Assembly: GCA_032100225.1 (NCBI GenBank)
Contig: DAMDJY010000099.1
Span: 1-12,983, forward strand
Length of the DNA stretch: 12,983 nucleotides
Direction: 5' to 3'
From: Mobilicoccus sp032100225
GTDB lineage: Bacteria > Actinomycetota > Actinomycetes > Actinomycetales > Dermatophilaceae
The position numbers and the translations under genes are program-made. The notes under the pieces were generated by a model. It had not been told where the DNA came from. It searched no databases and was given only the letters and a program-made list of their open reading frames with translations. Position 1 is the first letter of the stretch; every line of letters starts with the position of its first letter. Shown piece after piece: positions 6,939 to 12,930 of the stretch.

Positions 6939-7335
6939 GTAGCGCGGCCGCCACGGCATCGGAGAGTGACAACCCGGCCGCCGCAGCCCCCGCCGAGACG
7001 AGCACGGTCGCGACGATGACGACGGCCGCCCGGCCCCGACGGTCCTGCTCGACGAACTGCCAGGTCTGCGCGGCCACAGTGGAGTACGTCGTGAGCGCTC
7101 CGCAGACGCCCACACCGAGCAGCATCGCCACTGGCGGCGAGATCGCGCCCGCGGCGGCCGCTGGGGTCACCAGCCCCAGCAGCAACGAGCCGACGCCGTT
7201 GACCAGCAGAATCCCCCAGGGGTAGTCCCCCGGCGTCGCGCGCGAGACACCCTGGTCCACGAGATGGCGCAGCACCGCACCCATGGCACCGCCGATGGCG
7301 ACGACGGCGATCGAGACCCCCAGCATCGGCGTCAT
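6931..7335 (-). CDS. crcB: CrcB/Fluc fluoride channel subunit, second gene of the pair
   Basis: This 134-residue protein has four hydrophobic segments and the Fluc signatures GGAMGAVLRH (15-24), NGVGSLLLG (46-54) and GVCGALTTYSTV (76-87). Fluc proteins form antiparallel dimers in the membrane that let fluoride leave the cell. The ATG overlaps the stop of the upstream crcB gene (ATGA at 7332-7335), so two different subunits are made in a coupled fashion and probably pair as a heterodimer. The canonical TTFSTF pore motif reads TTYSTV here, replacing both phenylalanines. The 3' end overlaps the convergent unknown gene by 8 bases. Confidence 0.9.
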   Translation of the reverse strand: MTPMLGVSIAVVAIGGAMGAVLRHLVDQGVSRATPGDYPWGILLVNGVGSLLLGLVTPAAAAGAISPPVAMLLGVGVCGALTTYSTVAAQTWQFVEQDRRGRAAVVIVATVLVSAGAAAAGLSLSDAVAAALLR

Positions 7336-7715
7336 CGGACCGACCCTGTCCGTCGGGCGAGTGTGAACCCCGCGCCGGCAGCGAGAACCGCCAGTAGCGG
7401 CGTGGCCAACAGGTAGACAAGCCCGATCGCCGGTGCAGACGTGAACAGCTGCACCGACGTCACCGCGTAGGTCGACACCGTGGTGAATCCGCCGAGGACA
7501 CCGGTCCCGAGGAAGGGACGCAGCAGTCGTCCACGCCCTTCGGCCACCACGATGAGCGCACCCATGAGCGCGCAGCCGACGACGTTGATCAGCAGGACGA
7601 CCACGGGGCCAGCACCGGGAAAGCCCCAGGTGAGCAGGGCGCGGCACACGGCGCCGATCGCCCCTCCTGCGGCGACGACAGCCAACACCGAGGCGTCGAA
7701 AATCCGTGGCCTCAT
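7332..7715 (-). CDS. crcB: CrcB/Fluc fluoride channel subunit, first gene of the pair
   Basis: This 127-residue, four-helix protein carries GGAIGAVCRALL (17-28), INVVGCALMG (43-52) and GVLGGFTTVSTYAV (72-85), the hallmarks of the Fluc/CrcB fluoride channel. Residue N43 and the Thr-Thr-x-Ser-Thr stretch match known pore elements. The pore motif reads TTVSTY, complementary to TTYSTV in its partner. ATG 7715 gives the usual family length and has a weak GAGGTGGG site upstream. An ATG at 7742 would add nine residues and cannot be excluded. No fluoride riboswitch could be recognised upstream. Confidence 0.9.
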   Translation of the reverse strand: MRPRIFDASVLAVVAAGGAIGAVCRALLTWGFPGAGPVVVLLINVVGCALMGALIVVAEGRGRLLRPFLGTGVLGGFTTVSTYAVTSVQLFTSAPAIGLVYLLATPLLAVLAAGAGFTLARRTGSVR

Positions 7716-7780
7716 GGACGGTTCACCCACCTCGCTCATCACCGCGACATAGTGCCAGACCCACCCTGAACTGGACGACC

Positions 7781-7836
7781 GTTCACATACTTCTCAGCCC
7801 TTCGTCAAGCTCCCTGACCAAAACGTGACCAAGTCG
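7781..7836. promoter_or_regulatory. Upstream 11-bp-phased direct repeats
   Basis: TGACCAAAACG (7815-7825) and TGACCAAGTCG (7826-7836) are direct repeats with an exact 11-bp period. A weaker set lies just before: GTTCACATACT (7781-7791) and TCTCAGCCCTT (7792-7802). Such one-helical-turn direct repeats are how OmpR-family response regulators such as PhoP bind, and GTTCAC is close to the Streptomyces PHO-box core. They sit roughly 40-90 bases before the likely start of the arsenate-reductase-like transcript, a normal activator position. They could instead serve the divergent crcB pair. Confidence 0.4.
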
Positions 7837-7861
7837 ACTCGTGCATTGGGCCGACTTCCCG

Positions 7862-7867
7862 TAACCT
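7862..7867 (+). promoter_or_regulatory. Candidate -10 element of the ArsC-like gene
   Basis: TAACCT fits TAnnnT and would place the transcript start near 7874. The leader would be about 27 bases and include the AAGGAG ribosome site. No good -35 lies at 16-18 bases, which is common for activator-dependent promoters. Confidence 0.35.
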
Positions 7868-7870
7868 TTA

Positions 7871-7892
7871 GTTCACCAAACGTTCATCTAAG
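7871..7892 (+). promoter_or_regulatory. PHO-box-like direct repeat next to the ArsC-like start
   Basis: GTTCACCAAAC followed directly by GTTCATCTAAG gives two 11-bp direct repeats that match the layout and core (GTTCAYC) of the Streptomyces PHO box for PhoP. A weaker third unit precedes them (CGTAACCTTTA). The site ends only 8 bases before the ATG and overlaps the AAGGAG ribosome site. If bound, it would therefore act as a roadblock or repressor site unless the promoter differs from the one suggested here. Confidence 0.45.
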
Positions 7893-7900
7893 GAGTCGAA

Positions 7901-8647
7901 ATGACCATCGCATCCGCTCTCACGTTCGAGCGCCTCACCGACGAGCTCGCCTACCGCTACGAGTCGACCACCACTCGTGACGAGGTCGCCGCCGTCGTCG
8001 AGCGCGTGCGCGCTGAGCTCGCGCCCACGTCGCGTCACCCCGAGTTCCTCCCCGTCCTCGTCGAGCGTGCGGCCCGCGACCACCTGACGTCACTAGCCCG
8101 CACGCGAGGGGCACCCGCCGGGGCCATGCCCGAGATCCTCTTCGTCTGCATGCACAACGAAGGTCGCTCGCAGATGGCTGCCGCCCTCGCGCATCACCTC
8201 TCCGAGGGCAAGGTCCACGTGCGCTCGGCAGGCGCAGCACCCACCGGCCTGCTCAACCCCACCGTCGTCGAGGTGCTCGCCGAGCGCGGCATCGACCTCG
8301 ATCACGCCTACCCGACCCCGGTGCGTGACGACATCCTCGCCGCCGCCGACGTCGTCGTTCGCCTGGGCGAGGGCCTCCCCGAGATGCCCGGTCGCCGCCA
8401 GATCACGTGGGACATCGCCGACCCGCACCACCGCAGCGTCGACGACGTCCGCGCCATCCGCGAGGACATCGAGCAGCACGTCCTCGACCTGCTCGACGAA
8501 CTCGGGGTGAAGATCAACCCCGACGCCGTTCGCCCGGCGGCCACCACAAGCGCCACGGCCACCGCCACCACCACGACGACCACTCCCAAAGCCGCTCAGC
8601 CCGGGCTCCGCGACCGCCTGCACCTGCCCCGCTTCAGCCACGCCTGA
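7901..8647 (+). CDS. Arsenate reductase / low-molecular-weight phosphatase-like protein with N-terminal helical domain
   Basis: This 248-residue protein starts at an ATG behind AAGGAG. Residues 5-66 form a three-helix domain often found before actinobacterial ArsC domains. Residues 77-200 are the low-molecular-weight phosphatase fold: CMHNEGRS (83-90) is the CX5R anion loop with nucleophile C83 and R89, and WDIADP (170-175) holds the general acid D174. It likely reduces arsenate or acts on a phospho-compound in the cytoplasm. C83 is the only cysteine: the Cys-containing stretch usual in ArsC reads LGEGLPEMP (155-163), so an internal disulfide relay is impossible and an external thiol such as mycothiol would be needed. 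The tail (214-248) includes a Thr/Ala run and is probably disordered. Arsenate activity is plausible but unproven. Confidence 0.8.
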   Translation: MTIASALTFERLTDELAYRYESTTTRDEVAAVVERVRAELAPTSRHPEFLPVLVERAARDHLTSLARTRGAPAGAMPEILFVCMHNEGRSQMAAALAHHLSEGKVHVRSAGAAPTGLLNPTVVEVLAERGIDLDHAYPTPVRDDILAAADVVVRLGEGLPEMPGRRQITWDIADPHHRSVDDVRAIREDIEQHVLDLLDELGVKINPDAVRPAATTSATATATTTTTTPKAAQPGLRDRLHLPRFSHA

Positions 8648-8663
8648 GCCGCCGCACCAACAA

Positions 8664-8681
8664 CAGCAGCAGCAGCAGCAG
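8664..8681 (+). repeat. (CAG)6 trinucleotide repeat
   Basis: Six perfect CAG units flanked by CAA units lie between the stop codon of the ArsC-like gene and its terminator. The tract is non-coding in the gene's frame. It may vary in copy number by slippage. Confidence 0.9.
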
Positions 8682-8699
8682 CAACGCACGATCAATGAC

Positions 8700-8732
8700 G
8701 AAGGCCCCGCCGATCGATTCGGCGGGGCCTTC
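8700..8732. terminator. Strong hairpin terminator, probably bidirectional
   Basis: GAAGGCCCCGCCG (8700-8712) pairs perfectly over 13 bp with CGGCGGGGCCTTC (8720-8732) around the loop ATCGATT, and one more A-T pair can close the loop. It lies 53 bases after the ArsC-like stop, in the convergent gap before the YsnF gene. There is no T-tract, as is common in GC-rich actinomycetes. Confidence 0.8.
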
Positions 8733-8756
8733 GGGCTGTTCCGGCGGCTCAGTGCC

Positions 8757-8780
8757 GCTGTAGAACAGTGGCGCTACAGC
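8757..8780 (-). terminator. Hairpin directly after the YsnF stop codon
   Basis: GCTGTAG (8757-8763) and CTACAGC (8774-8780) form a 7-bp stem with a 10-base loop. On the minus strand it begins immediately after the YsnF stop codon at 8781-8783. It probably helps end or protect that message together with the stronger hairpin beyond it. Confidence 0.4.
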
Positions 8781-9326
8781 TCAGTGACGCAGGTCGTCGC
8801 GGACATCGCCGCGAAGATCGTCACGGCGCCCGGCGTCGATGGCCACGTCGTCGTGCTCGACGTAGGCCTCCTCGTGAGAGACCTCGACATCGACGCGCTG
8901 CGTCTCGGAGACGACACCGCGGCGAACACGCACGCGCTCGACGGGAACGACCTCGACACGAACGACGGGACGCTCGGCGTACAGGGTGATCTCGACCTCG
9001 CCCTCGCCCATGTCGCGCACGTCGGCGCGCGGCGCGTTCGCGACAGCAGCAGCAACATCACCGGCAGGGCGGTCGATCGCAGCATTGCCCTGCGCGACAG
9101 CCGGCGCGGCGGTGTCGTCGAAGGACTCCTCGACGACCTCGAGCTCCTCGCGACGAAGTGTGACGGGGACCTGCACCTCTTCGGTGACGACCTGCTTGCG
9201 CAGGATCACGCGGCCCGCGGCAACCCGCTCGGTGTGGACGTCGACGTTCTCGGCACGCAGAACGAGTCCGTGCTCGTCGATGGTGTCGTCGCGACGGGTG
9301 TCGGGGTAACGATCACGGTGATCCAT
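8781..9326 (-). CDS. YsnF/AvaK (DUF2382) domain protein
   Basis: This 181-residue protein has two copies of the Val/Arg/Glu-rich, beta-strand repeat typical of DUF2382, the domain of YsnF and AvaK. The first is at about 18-67 (key stretch RVILRKQVVTEEVQVPV) and the second at about 108-157 (ERVRVRRGVVSETQRVDVEV). A disordered Ala/Asp-rich linker (70-105) joins them, and Arg/Asp-rich ends flank them. The ATG follows a clear GAAGGAG ribosome site. No signal peptide or membrane segment is seen. The family is linked to general stress responses, but its biochemical role is not known to me. An upstream GGGTAC element hints at a stress sigma factor. Confidence 0.85.
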   Translation of the reverse strand: MDHRDRYPDTRRDDTIDEHGLVLRAENVDVHTERVAAGRVILRKQVVTEEVQVPVTLRREELEVVEESFDDTAAPAVAQGNAAIDRPAGDVAAAVANAPRADVRDMGEGEVEITLYAERPVVRVEVVPVERVRVRRGVVSETQRVDVEVSHEEAYVEHDDVAIDAGRRDDLRGDVRDDLRH

Positions 9327-9377
9327 GGGTGCTCCTTCGTCGGGGCGTCAGGCCTCTAGGCATCAAGCCTCACACGA

Positions 9378-9405
9378 GTACCCATTCCCGGCATCCGCAG
9401 AAGAC
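9378..9405 (-). promoter_or_regulatory. Possible SigB/SigF-type promoter of the YsnF gene
   Basis: On the minus strand GTCTT (9401-9405) is followed after 17 bases by GGGTAC (9378-9383). This resembles the GTTT...GGGTA(T/C) pattern of stress sigma factors of the SigB/SigF group. The leader would be about 45 bases. The -35 match is imperfect. Confidence 0.35.
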
Positions 9406-9410
9406 ATGCA

Positions 9411-9445
9411 TCGGCCGCCGCAAAAGGTGGTTCAGCGGCGGCCGA
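9411..9445 (-). terminator. Hairpin terminator of the secreted-protein gene
   Basis: TCGGCCGCCGC (9411-9421) pairs with GCGGCGGCCGA (9435-9445) over 11 perfect base pairs around a 13-base loop. On the minus strand it begins 19 bases after the stop codon of the secreted protein. It isolates that gene from the YsnF gene, which lies downstream on the same strand. Confidence 0.7.
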
Positions 9446-9464
9446 CGTGCGGTGAGCGGGAGGA

Positions 9465-10541
9465 TCAGCGGCGAGGCTTCGAGGGCGTGAGGCGCATCGA
9501 GACCGTCTCGTTCGTCGCCGTGATCGTCGCCGTCACAGCCAACTGGCCGCGCTTGTTGATGTCGGAGACACCGGTGAGCACCCATCCACGCGGCAACGAC
9601 GAGACGCTGGTCAGGTCCGCGGTGCGGCCGTTCTGCCAGGAGACGGCACGGCCATCGGCCACACCGAACACGACCGCATCGTTGGTGACGACCGAGGGCA
9701 TCAGGTCACCGGCCCCGCGGAGCGCGACCGGAGCTCGACTTTTGGAGAGCCACGAGGTGGTCGCCACCCCGTCCTTGTAGATGCTGCCGACGATCAGCGT
9801 GCCGTCGGGCGAGATGGCACTGGCCCGGCTGCCCATACCCTCCGGCGTCTTGAGGAAACGGACTCCACTCGTCGTCATCGTCGCGGCGCGCGGGTAGACG
9901 GTCTCCGTGTAGTAGTGCGGCGCCTCCTGGTTGACGGTGGCGACGCCCCGGTCGGACATGTCTGTGACCGAGCAGTTGCCGTTTGAACTCGGCCAGCCGA
10001 TCTGCTGAGCCGTCTTGCGCTGGAACGACCCGATGAAGGGCATCCCGACGCGGTAGATATTCACGCATCCGGCGACGTCGCCGCGGTCGTTGGCGGCGTC
10101 GACGGAGACTCCCTGTACTCCACTGGAGAGACCCGACACGCTGCCGGTGGTGACGCCTCCCCGGGTCCACTTCGCGATCACATCGAATCCACCGCCGTAG
10201 ACGTCCCCGGACCCGGTCATGACGCGTGCACCGACGTAGTAGGGGCTGATCGGTATGGTGTCGGCGAGAGGACGCACCTTGGTGCCATCGGCCACCAAGG
10301 TCGGGCCTGAGGACGAGTGGACCAGGACCTCACCAGCGTTGGAGATTCCCCACGACTGTGTGCCCAACGTGTAGGGCGTGGCGTCGGCACGCGGGCCCAT
10401 GACCTCGGCCGCGTAGACCGGGGTCTTGGGCTTGAGCTTGGCGGGTACCGCGGCGGCGGTGGAGGCCATGGAGGTGGCGAGGCCGAGGGTGATGGCGCCG
10501 GTGACGACGAGCGCATGACGGCGTGACGATGTGACGAACAT
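9465..10541 (-). CDS. Secreted protein with HAF-like / beta-propeller repeats
   Basis: This 358-residue protein has an export signal: SSRRHA followed by a hydrophobic stretch to about 30, with likely cleavage after VPA34. The paired arginines could allow the Tat route, but Sec is equally likely. The mature part is rich in Gly, Ser, Thr and Val, with recurring motifs such as GISNAGEVLV, DAANDRGDVAG, DMSDRGVATV, AISPDGTLIVGS and DINKRGQLAV. These resemble extracellular HAF repeats and suggest a beta-propeller. Two cysteines, C159 and C190, could form a disulfide. No catalytic motif or cell-wall anchor is visible, so it is probably free or surface-associated. The start has AGGGGAG at suitable spacing. 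Ligand and function are unknown. Confidence 0.8.
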   Translation of the reverse strand: MFVTSSRRHALVVTGAITLGLATSMASTAAAVPAKLKPKTPVYAAEVMGPRADATPYTLGTQSWGISNAGEVLVHSSSGPTLVADGTKVRPLADTIPISPYYVGARVMTGSGDVYGGGFDVIAKWTRGGVTTGSVSGLSSGVQGVSVDAANDRGDVAGCVNIYRVGMPFIGSFQRKTAQQIGWPSSNGNCSVTDMSDRGVATVNQEAPHYYTETVYPRAATMTTSGVRFLKTPEGMGSRASAISPDGTLIVGSIYKDGVATTSWLSKSRAPVALRGAGDLMPSVVTNDAVVFGVADGRAVSWQNGRTADLTSVSSLPRGWVLTGVSDINKRGQLAVTATITATNETVSMRLTPSKPRR

Positions 10542-10569
10542 GATGAATCTCCCCTGATCGAATCCCCAT

Positions 10570-10589
10570 GTCGGACATCGATGTCCGAC
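10570..10589. promoter_or_regulatory. Perfect 20-bp palindrome, probable operator
   Basis: GTCGGACATCGATGTCCGAC is a perfect 20-bp palindrome with no spacer. It lies between the divergent secreted-protein and permease genes, 28 bases before the secreted-protein start. A minus-strand TAGGCT -10 candidate (10596-10601) ends 6 bases from it, so a bound repressor would cover that gene's transcription start. The permease start is 110 bases away and could also be affected. Confidence 0.6.
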
Positions 10590-10595
10590 GATGTG

Positions 10596-10601
10596 AGCCT
10601 A
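10596..10601 (-). promoter_or_regulatory. Candidate -10 element of the secreted-protein gene
   Basis: TAGGCT on the minus strand fits TAnnnT and equals the -10 proposed for the thiolase-like gene. It would start transcription inside the adjacent 20-bp palindrome. No clear -35 is seen. Confidence 0.4.
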
Positions 10602-10699
10602 GACCTGAACGGTCACCTCGACACCGGGCAGAACGCGGCGATGTGCGCGCGGCAGCAAGTGGAAGACTGCGCCTATCCGATGCAGGAAAGGCAGATCGC

Positions 10700-12127
10700 G
10701 TGAGCACCCCCCACCCCCCGTCCCCGAGTGCGGCCTCGAACCCGGCCTCGAACCCCGGTTCTGCCGCGAGTGCGATGCCCGACGACGGCCTGCGTAGGTC
10801 GTTGAAGAACAGGCACATCCAGCTCATCGCCCTGGGGGGCGCGATCGGCACGGGACTGTTCTACGGCTCCTCGCAGAGCATCCAGACGGCCGGGCCGTCG
10901 GTGCTGCTCGCCTACCTCGTGGGCGGGTTCGTCATCTACCTGGTCATGCGGGCCCTCGGCGAGATGAGCGTCCACACACCCACCTCGGGGGCGTTCTCCC
11001 ACTACGCCTTTCGCGACTGGGGCCGCTTTCCGGGGTTCTTCTCGGGGTGGAACTACTGGTTCAACTACATCGCGGTCTCGATGGCCGAACTCACCGTGGT
11101 CGGCGTCTACGTCAACTTCTGGTTTCCCGACATCCCCACGTGGGTGTCGGCCGCCGTGTTCCTCGTGCTCGTCACGGCCGTCAACCTGCTCAACGTGCGC
11201 GCATTCGGTGAGTTCGAGTTCTGGTTCGCCATCATCAAGGTCGTCGCGATCCTCGCGATGATCGTCCTCGGCGCCCTGATCATCACGACCGGTATCGGCA
11301 ACGGCGGCATCCCCACCGGGATCTCGAACATCTGGGCCAACGGCGGCCTCTTTCCGCACGGCGTGTGGGGCCTGCTGCTCGGCCTCGTCGTCGTGATGTT
11401 CGCCTTCGGCGGCGTCGAACTCATCGGCATCACCGCAGGTGAAGCCGACGACCCGGAGCGCACCATCCCCAAGGCCGTCAACCAGGTCGTGCTGCGCATC
11501 CTCATCTTCTACGTGGGCGCGATCTTCGTGATCCTCGCCCTGTTCCCGTGGACCGGCATCGACGGCGACGCCAGCCCGTTCGTCGAGATCTTCGCCAAGA
11601 TGAACATCCCCGCCGCCGCGGCCATCCTCAACGTCGTCGTGCTCACCGCGGCTGTCTCGGCCTACAACTCGGGGCTCTACAGCAACGGTCGGATGCTCTA
11701 CAACCTCGCCCGGCAGGGCAACGCGCCGCACTACCTCTCGCGCCTGAGCTCCTCGGGATCACCCGTCGCGGGCGTGCTGACCAGCTCGGCCGTCACCGCC
11801 ATCGCCGTCGTGTTGCTGTACCTGCTGCCCGAGCAGGTCTTTCTCTACATCATGTCCATCGCCCTGATGGCCGGCGTCTTCAACTGGACGATGATCGTCC
11901 TCACCCAGATCAAGTTCCGCCGCCGCATCGGCCCCGACGAGGCTGCACGCCTGCGCTTTCCGATGCCGCTGTTCCCCTGGTCGAACTACCTCGTGCTCGC
12001 GTTCCTCGCCGGGCTCGTCGTACTCATGGGCTTCTCCCCCGACTACCGCATCTCGCTCGTCGTCGGCCCGCTGTGGCTCATCGGTCTCTACGTCGCCTAC
12101 CGCATCAAGACGGCCCGGGAGGCGTGA
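10700..12127 (+). CDS. Amino-acid permease, APC superfamily, AAT family
   Basis: This protein of 475 residues and about 12 membrane helices starts at GTG 10700, preceded by GGAAAGG with an 8-base spacer; the frame is open further upstream but lacks family-like sequence there. GGAIGTGLFYGSS (46-58) is the helix-1 substrate-binding glycine motif, and GEADDPERTIPKA (247-259) is the conserved AAT-family loop. It should be a proton-coupled importer of an amino acid or GABA-like compound in the cytoplasmic membrane. Which one cannot be told. The N-terminal 30 residues are Pro/Ser/Ala-rich and contain a duplicated ASNP. It is transcribed alone; the divergent secreted-protein gene shares its upstream region. 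Confidence 0.9.
   Translation: MSTPHPPSPSAASNPASNPGSAASAMPDDGLRRSLKNRHIQLIALGGAIGTGLFYGSSQSIQTAGPSVLLAYLVGGFVIYLVMRALGEMSVHTPTSGAFSHYAFRDWGRFPGFFSGWNYWFNYIAVSMAELTVVGVYVNFWFPDIPTWVSAAVFLVLVTAVNLLNVRAFGEFEFWFAIIKVVAILAMIVLGALIITTGIGNGGIPTGISNIWANGGLFPHGVWGLLLGLVVVMFAFGGVELIGITAGEADDPERTIPKAVNQVVLRILIFYVGAIFVILALFPWTGIDGDASPFVEIFAKMNIPAAAAILNVVVLTAAVSAYNSGLYSNGRMLYNLARQGNAPHYLSRLSSSGSPVAGVLTSSAVTAIAVVLLYLLPEQVFLYIMSIALMAGVFNWTMIVLTQIKFRRRIGPDEAARLRFPMPLFPWSNYLVLAFLAGLVVLMGFSPDYRISLVVGPLWLIGLYVAYRIKTAREA
10731..10754 (+). repeat. 12-bp tandem duplication in the permease N-terminus
   Basis: CGGCCTCGAACC occurs twice in a row and encodes the repeated ASNP in the disordered leader of the permease. 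It looks like a recent slippage event without functional consequence. Confidence 0.85.
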
Positions 12128-12139
12128 GGTCGGGGGGCG

Positions 12140-12160
12140 CCGGCGGCCGGTCTATTTTTT
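12140..12160 (+). terminator. Weak T-tract terminator after the permease
   Basis: CCGG-CGG-CCGG can form a short stem 12 bases after the permease stop, followed by TCTATTTTTT. A run of six T is rare in this DNA. The stem is only 4 bp plus one wobble, so the T-tract may belong to the next promoter instead. Confidence 0.3.
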
Positions 12161-12181
12161 ACGGAACTATCCGTTTAATAT
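12161..12181 (+). promoter_or_regulatory. AT-rich promoter of ric with an inverted-repeat operator
   Basis: TAATAT (12176-12181) is a strong -10 element. Just before it, ACGGA-ACTA-TCCGT (12161-12174) forms a 5-4-5 inverted repeat within the -35/-10 spacer region, where a bound repressor would block RNA polymerase. No good -35 is seen. The stretch 12151-12182 is far richer in A and T than the rest of the window. A nitric-oxide- or redox-sensing regulator of the Rrf2 or similar type is the likely kind of ligand, but the site does not identify it. Confidence 0.5.
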
Positions 12182-12198
12182 GTCGGCAGGAGGTTCAC

Positions 12199-12930
12199 AT
12201 GACCACGCACACGCCTGCCCCCTCGACCACCATCACCCCCGAGACCCTCGTCGGTGACGTCGTCACCGGTGACCCGCGCCGGACCCGCGTCCTCGACCGG
12301 TACGGGATCGACTACTGCTGCGGTGGACGCCGCACCCTCTCCGAGGCGGCCGCCGGAGCCGACCTCGACCGGCTCCTCGCCGACCTCGACCTCAGCGACC
12401 CGGCCGACGCCCCCGAGTGGACGACGATGGACATGCCGACGCTCGCCGCGCACATCGTCGACGTCCACCACGCCTACCTGTGGGAGGAGATGCCGCGGAT
12501 GCAGGCCCTGGCCGAGAAGGTCGCGGGCGTCCACGGCGGACGGCACGCCGAGCTGGCCGAGGTGCGCCGGCTCACCGAGTCGCTGGTCGCCGAACTCTCC
12601 TCGCACCTGTCCCGCGAGGAGCAGGTCCTCTTCCCGGCGATCGCGCAGTTCTACGCGACCGAGGGGCCGGTGGAGTTCCCCTTCGGGCGCCTGGCCGAGC
12701 CGATCGGCGTCATGCTCGCCGAGCACGACGAGGCCGGTCGCATCCTCGCCGAGATCCGTGAGGTCAGCGGCGGTTACACCGTGCCCGCCGACGGCTGCGG
12801 CTCCTACACGGCCCTGTACGCCGGGCTCGAGGAGATGGAGAACGACCTGCACCTGCACATCCACAAGGAGAACAACGTCCTGTTCCCGCGGGTGCTGCAG
12901 GACGAGGAGGCCCGGCTCGCGTCGGCCTGA
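12199..12930 (+). CDS. ric: Iron-sulfur cluster repair di-iron protein Ric (ScdA/YtfE family)
   Basis: This 243-residue protein repairs Fe-S clusters damaged by nitric oxide or peroxide in the cytoplasm. The ScdA N-terminal domain (about 15-60) has the diagnostic YGIDYCCGG with C40 and C41. The hemerythrin-like domain follows, with likely iron ligands near H90, H136 and E140 (HLSRE), H176 (EHDEAG), and H220 and E224 (HIHKE). The spacing matches the ligands H129/E133, H160 and H204/E208 that I recall for E. coli YtfE. The ATG has an excellent AGGAGG site with a 5-base spacer. It stands alone behind an AT-rich promoter with an operator-like inverted repeat, which fits induction by stress. Confidence 0.93.
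   Translation: MTTHTPAPSTTITPETLVGDVVTGDPRRTRVLDRYGIDYCCGGRRTLSEAAAGADLDRLLADLDLSDPADAPEWTTMDMPTLAAHIVDVHHAYLWEEMPRMQALAEKVAGVHGGRHAELAEVRRLTESLVAELSSHLSREEQVLFPAIAQFYATEGPVEFPFGRLAEPIGVMLAEHDEAGRILAEIREVSGGYTVPADGCGSYTALYAGLEEMENDLHLHIHKENNVLFPRVLQDEEARLASA

Noticed and set aside
6033..7115. 360-residue minus-strand frame across the unknown operon and the crcB end
   Set aside because: It runs antisense to genes with ATGA coupling and ribosome sites and covers part of crcB in another frame. Its composition is that of a GC-rich shadow frame.
7690..7760. Fluoride riboswitch before crcB
   Set aside because: The minus strand has GGTGATGAGC and a later AACCG that recall the motif, but the pairing stems and the remaining conserved bases are absent and the stretch overlaps possible crcB codons.
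7868..7891. DtxR/IdeR iron box (TTAG...CTAA) before the ArsC-like gene
   Set aside because: Only the outer four bases on each side are symmetric. The inner sequence is a direct repeat, not a palindrome.
10568..10699. Upstream extension of the permease from ATG 10568
   Set aside because: The translated extension is Arg-rich and runs through the palindrome. GTG 10700 has a proper ribosome site and gives the family's usual N-terminus.
11548..12198. Upstream extension of ric into the permease gene
   Set aside because: It is only an open frame inside the permease. AGGAGG before ATG 12199 and the ScdA domain settle the start.
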